Source: Ruania suaedae
GTDB taxonomy: Bacteria; Actinomycetota; Actinomycetes; Actinomycetales; Beutenbergiaceae
Reading direction: 5' to 3'
DNA length: 64,000 nucleotides
Assembly (NCBI RefSeq): GCF_021049265.1
Contig: NZ_CP088018.1
Location: 2,480,001-2,544,000, forward strand
Part shown: in pieces, positions 18,692-30,678 of the stretch
Numbering within the stretch: position 1 is the first letter of the stretch
Layout of the letters: every line of letters starts with the position of its first letter
Made by a program: the position numbers and the translations under genes
The notes under the pieces: generated by a model
What the model was told of the DNA's origin: nothing
Database searches by the model: none
What the model saw: the letters and a program-made list of their open reading frames with translations, nothing else

Positions 18692-18973
18692 TCAGCTCTC
18701 GCCTACGCCGGCAGCGTCCTCCGACGTGCTGGGGTCCACGACGATCGTGACGTCGTCGGAGTCCACCGAGAGGAAGCCCCCGCTGACGTCCATGGTCACG
18801 GGCTCGCCCTCGGCCGGGCGTACCCGCACCGTGCCGGCACGCAAGACCGCCAGCACCGGCTGGTGGCCCGGGAGGATCCCCAGGTCACCGTCGGCGGCGG
18901 GTGCGCCGACGCTCTGCGCCTCGCCCGACCACCAGGTGCGGTCGGCCGAGACCATCTCCACCTTCAGCGGCAC
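18692..18973 (-). CDS. atpC: F1 ATP synthase epsilon subunit
   Basis: 93 residues with a GTG start, corresponding to the N-terminal beta-sandwich of epsilon (PLKVEMVSADRTWWSGEA, GDLGILPGHQPVLAVL, GGFLSVDSDDVTIVVD). The C-terminal helical hairpin that inhibits ATP hydrolysis in E. coli is reduced to a short tail, as in several actinobacteria whose epsilon is near 90 residues. It couples rotor torque between the gamma shaft and the c-ring. Last of the eight structural atp genes. Confidence 0.93.
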   Translation of the reverse strand: MPLKVEMVSADRTWWSGEAQSVGAPAADGDLGILPGHQPVLAVLRAGTVRVRPAEGEPVTMDVSGGFLSVDSDDVTIVVDPSTSEDAAGVGES

Positions 18974-19002
18974 GCCGCCTCCTTCGTTCGTCGTGAGTGG
19001 TC

Positions 19003-20496
<1,494 letters not shown>

Positions 20497-21390
20497 TCAG
20501 CTGGCGGCCAGGGCGTCGGAACCCGAGACGATCTCGCTGATCTCCTGGGTGATCTCGGCCTGCCGCGCCTGGTTGGCAAGCCGCGTGTACTTTCTGATGA
20601 TGTCCTCGGCGTTCTTGGTCGCCGTGTTCATCGCCCGCTGCCGCGCCGCCAGCTCGGAGGCGGCGGCCTGCAGCAGCGCATTGAAGAGCCTGCTGCGGAT
20701 GTAGCGCGGCAGGAGCGCATCGAGCACGGCCTCCGGGGAGGGCTCGAACTCGTACAGCGGCAACGTCTTCTCCCCGGCAGGGGCGACGCCGTCGACCACC
20801 TCGAGCGGGAGCAACCGGATGACCTGCGGCTCCTGGGAGACCATCGACCTGAACTGCGTGAACACCACGTGCAGCTCGGCCACCCCGCCCTGATCGGCCG
20901 GCGCCTGGAACGCCTCGAGCAGCGTGGTGCCGATCTCCTCGGCTGTCTCCAGATCCGGGCTGTCGGAGTTGCCGGTCCAGCTCCTGACGATCTCCCGGCG
21001 GCGGAACTGGTAGAAGCTCACGCCCCGGCGTCCGGTGACGTAGAGGGCGACCTCCTTGCCCTCCTCCTCCAGCTGCATCCGCAACCGCTCGGCCTCGCGC
21101 AGCACCGACGCCGAGTACGCACCGGCCTGGCCACGGTCGGCCGTCACCACGAGCACTGCCGCGCGGTTGGTGTCGGTGCGCTCGGAGGTGAGCGGGTGCT
21201 CGATGTCGGTGTGGGTGGCCACGGCCGAGACCGCCCGCGTGATGGCCCGCGCATAGGGGCTCGCCTTGACGGCGCGGTCGCGCGCCTTGCCGATCCGGGA
21301 GGCGGCGATGAGCTCCATGGCGCGGAACATCTTCTTGAGGGTCTGGGTGGACCTGATCCTCTGCTTGTAGATCCGCTGCTGGGCGCCCAT
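20497..21390 (-). CDS. atpG: F1 ATP synthase gamma subunit
   Basis: 297 residues, the coiled-coil rotor shaft of F1. It starts [20 protein letters not shown] and ends with the conserved helix [19 protein letters not shown]...[15 protein letters not shown]. The central Rossmann-like domain contains [13 protein letters not shown]. It begins 2 bases after the atpA stop, so the two are translationally coupled. Confidence 0.97.
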   Translation of the reverse strand: MGAQQRIYKQRIRSTQTLKKMFRAMELIAASRIGKARDRAVKASPYARAITRAVSAVATHTDIEHPLTSERTDTNRAAVLVVTADRGQAGAYSASVLREAERLRMQLEEEGKEVALYVTGRRGVSFYQFRRREIVRSWTGNSDSPDLETAEEIGTTLLEAFQAPADQGGVAELHVVFTQFRSMVSQEPQVIRLLPLEVVDGVAPAGEKTLPLYEFEPSPEAVLDALLPRYIRSRLFNALLQAAASELAARQRAMNTATKNAEDIIRKYTRLANQARQAEITQEISEIVSGSDALAAS

Positions 21391-21392
21391 GC

Positions 21393-23024
<1,632 letters not shown>

Positions 23025-23091
23025 CTTGTGCGTCCTTCTCCTTAGACCGCCGAACGGTGGCGATCGGTTCGTTCTTCAGCGATGGGGCGGG

Positions 23092-23907
23092 TCAGCCGAC
23101 GAGACGCCGGCGGGCCTCGTCGAGGCGGGTGAGCGTGGTCGAGTCCACGACCTGGTCGCCGATCTGGATCCGGACGCCGCCTACGACGTCGGGCTCCACG
23201 GCCACGTTCAACTGGACGGCGCGCCCGTAGGCACGCTCGAGGATGCCACTCAGCTTCTCGCGCTGCGCGGCGGTGAGCGGCACGGCCGCAGTGACCGTGG
23301 CCACGAGCTGCTGCCGACGGGCCGCCGCCGCCTCGTTGAGCCGGACCAGTCCGGCCGTGAGCGTCGTGGACCGGCGGTTACCGATCGCGCGCGAGAGCAG
23401 CGCGGCAGTCTGCGGCTCGACCTTGCCCCGGACGAGGGAGGAGAGCAGTGCGGTGCGCTCGGCCAGGGTTCGTGACTTGTCCGACAGCGCCAGGCGCAGC
23501 TCGCGGTTGTCCGCGAGCAGGCGGATGACCGAGAACAGCTGGGTCTCCACCTCGAGCAACGTCCCGGCCGCCTCCGCACTGGCCAGGACGGCGTCGGTAC
23601 CGACGATCTCGGTGGCGTCGGAGATGTCGGCGTCGGCCGACCAGCGCCCACGGGCCAGACCCGCGAGCAGGTCGCTGACCTGTTCACTGACCTTGCCGCC
23701 GAAGACATCGGTCATCACCGCGGCCTTGTCCGAACCCTCGCGGGAGGGATCGGTCACCGCACGGCGCAGACCTGCCGCCGAGTCGAGCACGTCCACGACG
23801 GCGAACAACTCACTGCCGTACTGGTCCGCCCCCGCACCAGCCGCACGCAGCACGGGCTCGAAACGCTCACGAGCGGCATCGGTGGTGGCCTGGCTGTTCG
23901 CCCGCAT
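23092..23907 (-). CDS. atpH: ATP synthase delta subunit
   Basis: 271 residues, the long actinobacterial form of delta (about 180 in E. coli). The C-terminal OSCP-type end is recognisable (LNVAVEPDVVGGVRIQIGDQVVDSTTLTRLDEARRRLVG). It links F1 to the b stalk. The ATG at 23907 overlaps the atpF stop by one base (TGATG); a GTG one codon upstream is possible, but GGAGG is better spaced for the ATG. The extra N-terminal domain resembles the added domain in mycobacterial delta, but it is not fused to b here. Confidence 0.93.
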   Translation of the reverse strand: MRANSQATTDAARERFEPVLRAAGAGADQYGSELFAVVDVLDSAAGLRRAVTDPSREGSDKAAVMTDVFGGKVSEQVSDLLAGLARGRWSADADISDATEIVGTDAVLASAEAAGTLLEVETQLFSVIRLLADNRELRLALSDKSRTLAERTALLSSLVRGKVEPQTAALLSRAIGNRRSTTLTAGLVRLNEAAAARRQQLVATVTAAVPLTAAQREKLSGILERAYGRAVQLNVAVEPDVVGGVRIQIGDQVVDSTTLTRLDEARRRLVG

Positions 23908-24488
23908 CACGCCTCCGACTGCGGCGAGGACGCGTTCGGCGTGGCCGGTGAACCAGCCGCGACGGGCTCGTCGACGGTGCTGTCGAGCTCGGCGAGGAAG
24001 CGGTCGATGACGCGCGACTGCCGGGCGTCATCGGCGAGGGACTCCCCGACGATGCGTGAGGCGAGCTCGGTGGCCAGCTCCCCCACCTCCGAACGCAAGG
24101 ACACGATCGCCGACTGGCGCTCGGCCTCGATCTGGCGCTGAGCGTTCTCCGCGATGCGGTTCGCCTCCGCCTGGGCCTTGCTCTTGGCCTCGGCGACGAT
24201 CTGGGCGCCGTCCGCCGTGGCTTCCTCCCGGATACCGGCCGCCTGCTTGCGGGCGGCGACGAGCTCGCGCTCGACCTCGGCCCGCGACTCGGCGGCCTCG
24301 GCCTTGGCCTGCTCAGCCAGCTGCAGCCCACCCTCGATCTTCGCGGCACGCTCGTCGAGGATCGCGTTCAGCTTCGGCAGCAGGTACCGGAAGAAGAAGA
24401 ACGCGATGATGACCGTGACGACGAGCGACCAGATGATGTCGTAGCCGGCCGGCAGCAGCGGCATGGGCGTCTCGCTTGCGGTGAACAT
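23907..24488 (-). CDS. atpF: ATP synthase b subunit
   Basis: 193 residues: one membrane helix near the N-terminus (GYDIIWSLVVTVIIAFFFFRYLLP) followed by a long charged coiled coil (ILDERAAKIEGGLQLAEQAKAEAAESRAEVE...), the peripheral stalk. A serine/proline-rich tail follows the coiled coil. The frame can be extended four codons to a TTG, but GGGAG is correctly spaced for the ATG at 24488 (product MFTASETPMP...). The product dimerises and binds delta at its C-terminus. Confidence 0.95.
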   Translation of the reverse strand: MFTASETPMPLLPAGYDIIWSLVVTVIIAFFFFRYLLPKLNAILDERAAKIEGGLQLAEQAKAEAAESRAEVERELVAARKQAAGIREEATADGAQIVAEAKSKAQAEANRIAENAQRQIEAERQSAIVSLRSEVGELATELASRIVGESLADDARQSRVIDRFLAELDSTVDEPVAAGSPATPNASSPQSEA

Positions 24489-24520
24489 GATGGCTCCCAA
24501 CGCCGAGTGTCAGGGGTCGA

Positions 24521-24745
<225 letters not shown>

Positions 24746-24815
24746 TCACGTCGAGCGTCGGGTGATGGGTGCTACGGGTGAGTGTGTGGTCCGCGGGCCT
24801 GCCCCCGTGCGGGGG

Positions 24816-25700
24816 TCAGTGCTCCTCTTCGAGGGCGAAGTTCAGGTAGATCGCGGAGAGCAGGGTGAAGATGTAGGCCTGGAGGACGGAGACGAAGACC
24901 TCGAACAGGGTGATGAACAGGCCGCCGCCGAGAGCCAGCAGCCCGGTGACCTTGATGAGCCCGCCGCCCTCGAGCAGCAGGAAGTGCGTGGCGGAGAAGC
25001 ACAGCACGAGCATCAGGTGGCCGGCCATCATGTTGGCCAGCAGACGCAGGGTGAGCGTGGCCGGGCGCAGGACGAAGACCTGCAGGATCTCGATCGGGGT
25101 GATCAGGAAGTATGCCGGCCACGGCACGCCCGCGGGGAAGAGCTGGGACTTCAGGTACTTGCCGATCCCGTGCGCACGGACACCGGCGGCCAGGTAGGCG
25201 ATGAACACCCACAGCGCCAGCACCAGCGGCAGACCCACGCGGGAGGTGCCGCCGATGTTCAGGAACGGGACGACGCCGGCGAGATTCATCGCCAGCACCG
25301 TGAAGAAGATCGTGGTGAGCATCGCCAGGTGCGGCCGGGCGCGCTCCTTGCCCATGATCTGCTCGGCGATCTGGTGACGCACGAAGCCGACACCCAGCTC
25401 GACCAGGCTCTGGCCGCGACCAGGGATCAGGGACGCGCGCCGCGTGGCCAGCCACAGCAGGAGCAACAGCACGACCACGACGACGAGCCGGACCAGCATG
25501 ATCCGGTCGAAACCGAAGAACGAGCTCAGCTCGGTGCTACCGAAGATGGCACCGGGGAAGAACTCCTCCATGCCGGGGGCGTGGAAGCCGCCGTCGTCTT
25601 CGCCCTCGGCACGGATGGGCACGGCGATCGCTGCGGTGGACAGGGTGAACTCCCCAGGAACATCGAGCTCGACGTGGTGCTGACCGGCTCCGGGCAACAC
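24816..25700 (-). CDS. atpB: ATP synthase a subunit
   Basis: About 294 residues with five or six membrane helices. The essential Arg is in LRLLANMMAGH, and the last two helices include FEVFVSVLQAYIFTLLSAIYL. It forms the proton half-channels against the c-ring. The start is uncertain: the first in-frame start is GTG at 25700, but no ribosome binding site precedes it. A GGGGAG motif lies six bases before a CTG at 25643 (reading LSTAAIAVPIRAEGED), close to where homologues usually begin. A hairpin and a possible promoter lie just upstream (25716-25751). Confidence 0.93.
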   Translation of the reverse strand: MLPGAGQHHVELDVPGEFTLSTAAIAVPIRAEGEDDGGFHAPGMEEFFPGAIFGSTELSSFFGFDRIMLVRLVVVVVLLLLLWLATRRASLIPGRGQSLVELGVGFVRHQIAEQIMGKERARPHLAMLTTIFFTVLAMNLAGVVPFLNIGGTSRVGLPLVLALWVFIAYLAAGVRAHGIGKYLKSQLFPAGVPWPAYFLITPIEILQVFVLRPATLTLRLLANMMAGHLMLVLCFSATHFLLLEGGGLIKVTGLLALGGGLFITLFEVFVSVLQAYIFTLLSAIYLNFALEEEH

Positions 25701-25715
25701 CGCAGAAATCGAACT

Positions 25716-25751
25716 CAGGTGGGCTGGAAGTGACTGCGGTCAGCCTACCTG
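25716..25751 (-). promoter_or_regulatory. Hairpin and probable internal promoter before atpB
   Basis: CAGGTGGGCTG (25716-25726) and CAGCCTACCTG (25741-25751) form an 11-bp stem with one G-T pair and a 14-base loop, between the atpI-like stop and atpB. On the minus strand the stem contains TAGGCT (25747-25742), the hexamer that recurs as a -10 box before rho, kgd, sigR, aroA and tRNA-Arg in this window. It may be the main atp operon promoter, an attenuating hairpin, or both. Confidence 0.45.
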
Positions 25752-25752
25752 A

Positions 25753-26295
25753 TCACGCACGTGGATCGTGACGCTCCTGTGAAGGCTGGTCCGCCTCGCC
25801 GCGGTCGGGTGAGTCGCCCTCGGGGCCATCGCCCGGCTCGGGCGTGACCTGGGTCTGCGGGGTGACATAGGGCACCTTCGAGGAGGCGATCGTGATCAGC
25901 TCGACGAGCACGGCGGCGATGACCGCGACGAACAGGGTGCCGAGGAAGACGCCACGGTGGTAGAAGTCCTGGTCACGCAGCCACAACAGCGCGACGGCCA
26001 GCAGTGCCATCTTCACCAGCCACCCGCCCAGCAGCACGATCTGGAGCAGTTCCGGGCCCCGCCCGGCCACCAGGTGGAGCCCCAGGACCGTGGTGGCGGT
26101 GAACACCAGCGAGATCCCGGCGGCGAGAAGGCCCGCCCACACCCCGGGCAGACCGGCCACGAGCAGACCGACGAGCACGGACAGCACGGCGATGGCGGCG
26201 GAGGCGAGCAGCAGTCGCCGCAGCACGGTCCGGATCAGCGCGAGCACCGCATCGGTGCGGATGTAGCGGTCGTTGAGGAACGCAGGTTCGGGCAC
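25753..26295 (-). CDS. AtpI-like membrane protein of the ATP synthase operon
   Basis: 180 residues with a GTG start preceded by GAAGGA. Four hydrophobic segments (about residues 24-46, 48-70, 80-102 and 115-137) and a long acidic, proline-rich C-terminal tail. Sequence similarity to E. coli AtpI is weak, but position directly before atpB, size and topology match the actinobacterial ATP synthase protein I/assembly factor, which helps c-ring assembly or cation supply. It lies 11 bases after the transferase gene at 26307, so it could belong to either operon. Confidence 0.7.
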   Translation of the reverse strand: MPEPAFLNDRYIRTDAVLALIRTVLRRLLLASAAIAVLSVLVGLLVAGLPGVWAGLLAAGISLVFTATTVLGLHLVAGRGPELLQIVLLGGWLVKMALLAVALLWLRDQDFYHRGVFLGTLFVAVIAAVLVELITIASSKVPYVTPQTQVTPEPGDGPEGDSPDRGEADQPSQERHDPRA

Positions 26296-26306
26296 GGTGG
26301 TGTCCT

Positions 26307-27428
26307 TCAGCTCGAGCGGCGGCCGACCGTACGCTGTTTCATGAACGACGGCGTCGGGATGGGCACCACCGTAATCACCGTGGCGAGCGCCGCACCAATC
26401 ACGGCCCCGATCAGCACCTGCCGGACCGGGAAGACGACCAGCGCGGCCGCGGAGAAGGAGACCACCGTGGTCCAGGCGTACATGATCGCCACTGCCCGGC
26501 GGTGGGAGTGCCCGAGGTCGAGCAGCTTGTGGTGCAGGTGGGTGCGGTCGGCGTGGAAGGGCGACTTGCCCTTGAGCAACCGCCGCACACTCGTGATCGC
26601 CACATCGAGCAGCGGCAGCAGCAGCACTGCGACCGGGAGCACGATCGGCACGAACGCCGGCAGAGCCTGCCGGGACTCGAGCACGGCCGGGTCGATCTGG
26701 CCGGTCACCACGATGGCGGCCGCCGCGATCGTCATCCCCAGCGGCATGGCGCCGGAGTCACCCATGAAGATGCGGGCCGGGTGGAAGTTGTGGGGAAGGA
26801 ACCCGAGGCAGGCCCCCACGAGGGCCGCGATCACCACGGTGGCCAGGTCGGAGTAGTCCGTCGGATTGTTGTTCCTGGTCAGCAGGTAGGTGTAGACGAA
26901 GAACGCGCTGCCACCGATGGCGATCACCCCGGCAGCGAGCCCATCGAGCCCGTCGACCCAGTTGACGGCGTTGATGGCCACCACCACCACCAGCACCGTG
27001 GCGAACAGGATCAGCCGGCCGGACCCGATCGTCAGGCCGAAGATCGGCAGCGTCACCAGCGCCACCCCCTGCCAGGCGAGCACACCGGCCACCAGCACCT
27101 GCCCGATGAGCTTGGTGATCCAGTCCAGGTCCCAGATGTCGTCCGCCACGCCGAGCAGGCACAGCGCGGCCGCGCACACGAGGATGGCCCAGGGCAACGT
27201 GTCGTCGAAGACCGGGCCGAGGAACTCGGTGCGCGAGGCGAACAGCAGCGCGCAGCCGAGCCCACCGACCATCGCCACACCGCCGAGCCGGGGCGTGGGC
27301 ACCGTGTGCACGTCGCGGGCCCGTACTGCCGTGACCGCACCGACCCGCTGCGCCAGCCGGCGGGCCAGCGGCGTGGTCAGGTAGGTGACGACCGCCGCGA
27401 CGGCGAGCACCAGCAGGTAGACCCTCAC
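26307..27428 (-). CDS. Polyprenyl-phosphate sugar-1-phosphate transferase (WecA/TagO/MraY family)
   Basis: 373 residues with about ten membrane helices. Family motifs are all present: GVADDIWDL, the catalytic NAVNWVDGLDGLAAG, IFMGDSGAMPLG and HADRTHLHH. The HADRTHLHH block places it with WecA/TagO/Rv1302-type enzymes, which move GlcNAc-1-phosphate onto decaprenyl phosphate to start arabinogalactan, teichoic acid or polysaccharide synthesis, rather than with MraY. Its GTG overlaps the stop of the threonylcarbamoyl-AMP synthase gene (GTGA), and this pair ahead of the atp genes is conserved in actinobacteria. Confidence 0.92.
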   Translation of the reverse strand: MRVYLLVLAVAAVVTYLTTPLARRLAQRVGAVTAVRARDVHTVPTPRLGGVAMVGGLGCALLFASRTEFLGPVFDDTLPWAILVCAAALCLLGVADDIWDLDWITKLIGQVLVAGVLAWQGVALVTLPIFGLTIGSGRLILFATVLVVVVAINAVNWVDGLDGLAAGVIAIGGSAFFVYTYLLTRNNNPTDYSDLATVVIAALVGACLGFLPHNFHPARIFMGDSGAMPLGMTIAAAAIVVTGQIDPAVLESRQALPAFVPIVLPVAVLLLPLLDVAITSVRRLLKGKSPFHADRTHLHHKLLDLGHSHRRAVAIMYAWTTVVSFSAAALVVFPVRQVLIGAVIGAALATVITVVPIPTPSFMKQRTVGRRSS

Positions 27429-28204
27429 GGCTGGGCAGCACCACCGCGCTCGTCGTCGGCGCTGCCACTGACACCGTCGCCGGCCTCGTCCGGGGCGGAG
27501 TCGTGCTCAGCCGTGCCGGCCTCCGGCTCGGCCTCGACCTCGTCGTGTGGCTGGTTCTCCGGCAGCAGCTCGGGAGCGATCGAGCCGAGCTCCTCGGCGG
27601 TGAGCGCCCCCTCGCGCACGATCCGCAACTGCGCCCCGGTCGCGTCAACGATGGTGGACGGCACCGGACCAGGGGTCGCTCCGCCGTCGAGGTAGACCTT
27701 CACGGACCGGCCGAGCTGCTGGGCGGCGACGGCACAGGTGGTGGCCGAGTCCTGGCCCGTCTTGTTCGCGCTGGAGACCGCGAGCGGACCGGTGCGTCGC
27801 AGCAGCGCCAGCGCCACCTCGTCGTCGGGCATGCGCAGTGCCACGGTGCCGTGGGTCTCCCCCAGGTCCCAGTGCAGGCTCGGTTGCGCGGTGAGGATGA
27901 TCGTCAACGGTCCGGGCCAGAACTCGGCGACCAGGTCCCGCACGGCCGGCGGGATCTCGGTCGCCAGCCCGTCCAGCGTGCGGACGTCCCCGATCAGCAC
28001 CGGCGGAGGCATCTGCCGGCCCCGGCCCTTCGCGCGCAGCAGCGACGCGACCGCCTTCGGCGTGAAGGCGTCGGCAGCGACGCCGTAGACCGTGTCGGTC
28101 GGCAGCACGACGAGCTGGCCGCTCGCCAGCGTGGAGACGGCGGCATCGAGATGGCCGGCTCGCGAACCGGCGTCTGAACAGTCCCTCAGGTGTACCTCGC
28201 TCAC
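27425..28204 (-). CDS. L-threonylcarbamoyladenylate synthase (Sua5/YrdC family)
   Basis: About 259 residues. The YrdC core is clear: VVLPTDTVYGVA, RAKGRGRQMPPPVLIG, FWPGPLTIIL and LAVSSANKTGQDS. It makes threonylcarbamoyl-AMP from Thr, bicarbonate and ATP for the t6A modification of ANN-decoding tRNAs. After the core there is an acidic tail of about 60 residues (DEVEAEPEAGTAEHDSAPDE) with no recognisable domain. I place the start at the GTG at 28204 because homologues start near MSEVHLRDC; GTG at 28222 is an alternative. Divergent from the VanZ-like gene. Confidence 0.9.
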   Translation of the reverse strand: MSEVHLRDCSDAGSRAGHLDAAVSTLASGQLVVLPTDTVYGVAADAFTPKAVASLLRAKGRGRQMPPPVLIGDVRTLDGLATEIPPAVRDLVAEFWPGPLTIILTAQPSLHWDLGETHGTVALRMPDDEVALALLRRTGPLAVSSANKTGQDSATTCAVAAQQLGRSVKVYLDGGATPGPVPSTIVDATGAQLRIVREGALTAEELGSIAPELLPENQPHDEVEAEPEAGTAEHDSAPDEAGDGVSGSADDERGGAAQP

Positions 28205-28259
28205 GAGGTCAGAGTCTGTCACGCCCCGGCACGGGACACGCACATGGCAGGCTGTCGCC

Positions 28260-28670
28260 GTGCCCGAATCCCCCCACTCCCGCCGCGAGGCGCCGGACCC
28301 GACCCCGAGGCAGCCGGCCTCCGCGAGCACCTGGGTGCTGCGCCTGGCCTTCGCCGGCGCGGTCGGGATCCACCTCGTAGCCCTCTACCTGCCGACCACC
28401 CCCGGCGGACCATCCGGCCCGCCCGGCGCGGACAAGGCAGTCCACGTGCTCGTGTTCGCCCTGGTGATGCTCACCGGACGGCTGCTGCGGCTGCCGGGCG
28501 TCCCGCTCGCGGCCGTCCTGGCCGTGCACGCGGGCGTCAGCGAGCTCGTCCAGCACCTGGTGCTGCCCGGGCGCACCGGGGACGTGGCCGATGTCGTGGC
28601 CGACCTCGCCGGTGTCGGGCTGGGCTGGTACGTGGCGACGATGATCACCCGGCACCGCCTGCAGCGCTGA
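28260..28670 (+). CDS. VanZ-like membrane protein
   Basis: 136 residues, GTG start. After a basic proline-rich leader of about 22 residues come three or four hydrophobic segments with DKAVHVLVFALVMLTGRLL and a GRTGDVADVVADLAGVGLGW segment, the His/Glu/Asp pattern of VanZ-like proteins. Family function is obscure (teicoplanin resistance in one case, otherwise unknown). CAGGCT lies 6 bases before the GTG and could be the -10 box of a leaderless message. It is convergent with prmC. Confidence 0.8.
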   Translation: MPESPHSRREAPDPTPRQPASASTWVLRLAFAGAVGIHLVALYLPTTPGGPSGPPGADKAVHVLVFALVMLTGRLLRLPGVPLAAVLAVHAGVSELVQHLVLPGRTGDVADVVADLAGVGLGWYVATMITRHRLQR

Positions 28671-28679
28671 GGAGCGAAC

Positions 28680-29552
28680 CTACCGGCGCCGCGCCACCAG
28701 CATCCGGTCACGGCCGGTCAGATCGACCCCGGTGCTGATCTCCTCGAGCGCGCCACTCTCGCGGGCCAGAGCCCGGACGGCGGCCGCCTGCACCTCCGCG
28801 TGCTCCATCACCAGCAGTCCACCCGAGCGCAGCAGTGCGATCCCGCGGCCGAGCACTCCGCGCGGGATCTCGAGACCGTCGCTCCCACCGCCGTAGAGGG
28901 CCAGGTCGGGATCGTGGTCGCGCACCTCGGGATCGACCGGCACGGCGTCGGGCGGGATGTAGGGCGGATTCGCCACGACGACGTCGACCCTCCCGTCGAG
29001 CTCGCGCAGCGTGCCAGGTTCGGTGGCATCGGCGCGGACCACCCGCACCGACAGACCGAGCCGCCGCGCGTTCGCCTCGATCGTGGCGACGGGCTCGGCT
29101 CCCAGCTCGACGGCGGTGACCACCGCCGCGTGCACCTCCCGGGCGACGCTCAGTGCGATCGCACCGCTGCCCGCGCACAGGTCCACCACCACGGGCCGGG
29201 CCCGCGTGCACGCCTCCTCGATCGCCGCGCCGGCCACCACCTCGGTCTCGGGCCGGGGGACGAAGACACCGGGCCCGACCTCCAGCCGCAGGTAGCGGAA
29301 GTGCGCCGCGCCGGTGATGTGCTGCAGCGGCACGCGTCGCCGGCGGCGGTCCACCGCCTGCGCGTACCGCCCCGGGAAGTCGGCGGGAGGCTCGGGGGCC
29401 GTCGCCAGGACCAGTCGCTCCAGGCCCAGCACGTGCTCGGCGAGGGCGAGCGCATCGGCCTGCGGGGACGCGACGCCGGCCTCCGCGAGCACGGCGGTGG
29501 CGGCTCGGACCAAGTCAGCCAGCGCAGGCGCAGGTCCCGGTCGCGGGCTCAC
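28680..29552 (-). CDS. prmC: Release factor glutamine methyltransferase
   Basis: 290 residues. The N-terminal helical domain is followed by a SAM-binding Rossmann fold with [17 protein letters not shown] and the catalytic motif [10 protein letters not shown], which methylates the Gln of the GGQ loop in release factors. Its GTG overlaps the prfA stop by four bases (GTGA), so enzyme and substrate are translated together, the usual arrangement. Confidence 0.95.
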   Translation of the reverse strand: MSPRPGPAPALADLVRAATAVLAEAGVASPQADALALAEHVLGLERLVLATAPEPPADFPGRYAQAVDRRRRRVPLQHITGAAHFRYLRLEVGPGVFVPRPETEVVAGAAIEEACTRARPVVVDLCAGSGAIALSVAREVHAAVVTAVELGAEPVATIEANARRLGLSVRVVRADATEPGTLRELDGRVDVVVANPPYIPPDAVPVDPEVRDHDPDLALYGGGSDGLEIPRGVLGRGIALLRSGGLLVMEHAEVQAAAVRALARESGALEEISTGVDLTGRDRMLVARRR

Positions 29553-30634
29553 ACCTCACCGGCGCCGGCGAGCCGCTCCGCCTCGTCCATCGCGATTGCG
29601 GATCCGATCACCGGGCCGAGCTCGCCGGCGAGGACCTGGTCGAGGTTGTAGGCCTTGTATCCGGTGCGGTGGTCGGCGATGCGGTTCTCGGGGAAGTTGT
29701 AGGTCCGGATGCGCTCGGAGCGGTCCACGGTGCGCACCTGGGAGCGGCGCAGCTCGGCGGCCTCGGCGTCGGCGGCCTCCTGCTGGGCGGCGAGCAGCCG
29801 GGCGCGCAGCACGCGCATGGCCTGCTCCCGGTTCTGCAGCTGTGACTTCTCGTTCTGCATCGAGACCACGATGCCGGTGGGCAGGTGCGTGATCCGCACG
29901 GCCGAGTCGGTGGTGTTGACGCTCTGCCCACCCGGCCCGGAGGACCGGAAGACGTCGATGCGCAGGTCGTTCTGGTCGATCTCGACCTCGCCGGCGTCCT
30001 CCACCTCGGGGAAGACCAGCACGCCGGCCGCCGAGGTGTGGATGCGCCCCTGTGACTCCGTCACCGGCACACGCTGGACCCGGTGTACCCCGCCCTCGTA
30101 CTTCAACGATGCCCACACGCCCTCGGCCGGGTCGTTCGAGCGTGACTTCACCGCGAGCGAGACGTCCTTGTACCCACCCAGATCGGACTGGGTGTGGTCG
30201 AGCAGCTGGGTCGTCCAGCCCTGCCGCTCGGCGAACCGCTGGTACATGCGCACCAGGTCGGCGGCGAACAGCGCGGACTCCTCGCCGCCTTCGCCGGCCT
30301 TCACCTGCAGGATCACGTCGCGTCCGTCGTCGGGGTCGCGCGGCACCAGGACTCGGCGCAGCGTCTCGGACGCCGCAGCCGCAGCCTCGCGCAACGGCTC
30401 GATCTCGGCGGCGAAGGCCGGGTCGTCAGCGGCCAGCTCGGCCGCGGCCTCCGCGTCCTCGCACGCAGCCCGCCAGGCCCGGTAGGCGCCCACCACCCGG
30501 CCGAGCTCGGCGTAGCGGCGCCCCAGGGTGCGGGCGCGCGCCTGGTCGGCGTGCACCTGCGGGTCCGCCAGGGCAGCCTCGATCTCGGTGTACTCCGCGA
30601 GCAGCGGATCCACCGCGACGAACTCCTCGCTCAT
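29549..30634 (-). CDS. prfA: Peptide chain release factor 1
   Basis: 361 residues. The GGQ loop is in [21 protein letters not shown] and the domain 1 helices occupy the N-terminal third. It releases peptides at UAA and UAG. GGGAAGG precedes the ATG. It lies 44 bases after rho and overlaps prmC, forming the classical rho-prfA-prmC set. Confidence 0.97.
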   Translation of the reverse strand: MSEEFVAVDPLLAEYTEIEAALADPQVHADQARARTLGRRYAELGRVVGAYRAWRAACEDAEAAAELAADDPAFAAEIEPLREAAAAASETLRRVLVPRDPDDGRDVILQVKAGEGGEESALFAADLVRMYQRFAERQGWTTQLLDHTQSDLGGYKDVSLAVKSRSNDPAEGVWASLKYEGGVHRVQRVPVTESQGRIHTSAAGVLVFPEVEDAGEVEIDQNDLRIDVFRSSGPGGQSVNTTDSAVRITHLPTGIVVSMQNEKSQLQNREQAMRVLRARLLAAQQEAADAEAAELRRSQVRTVDRSERIRTYNFPENRIADHRTGYKAYNLDQVLAGELGPVIGSAIAMDEAERLAGAGEV

Positions 30635-30678
30635 CTGTGACCTTCCCTCGACGCCGATCGTGATCCTGCGCCGGACCG

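Noticed and set aside
29556-30116. Alternative-frame minus-strand ORF inside prfA
   Set aside because: Arg/Gly/Ala-rich frame shadow fully inside prfA, no start signal and no domain.
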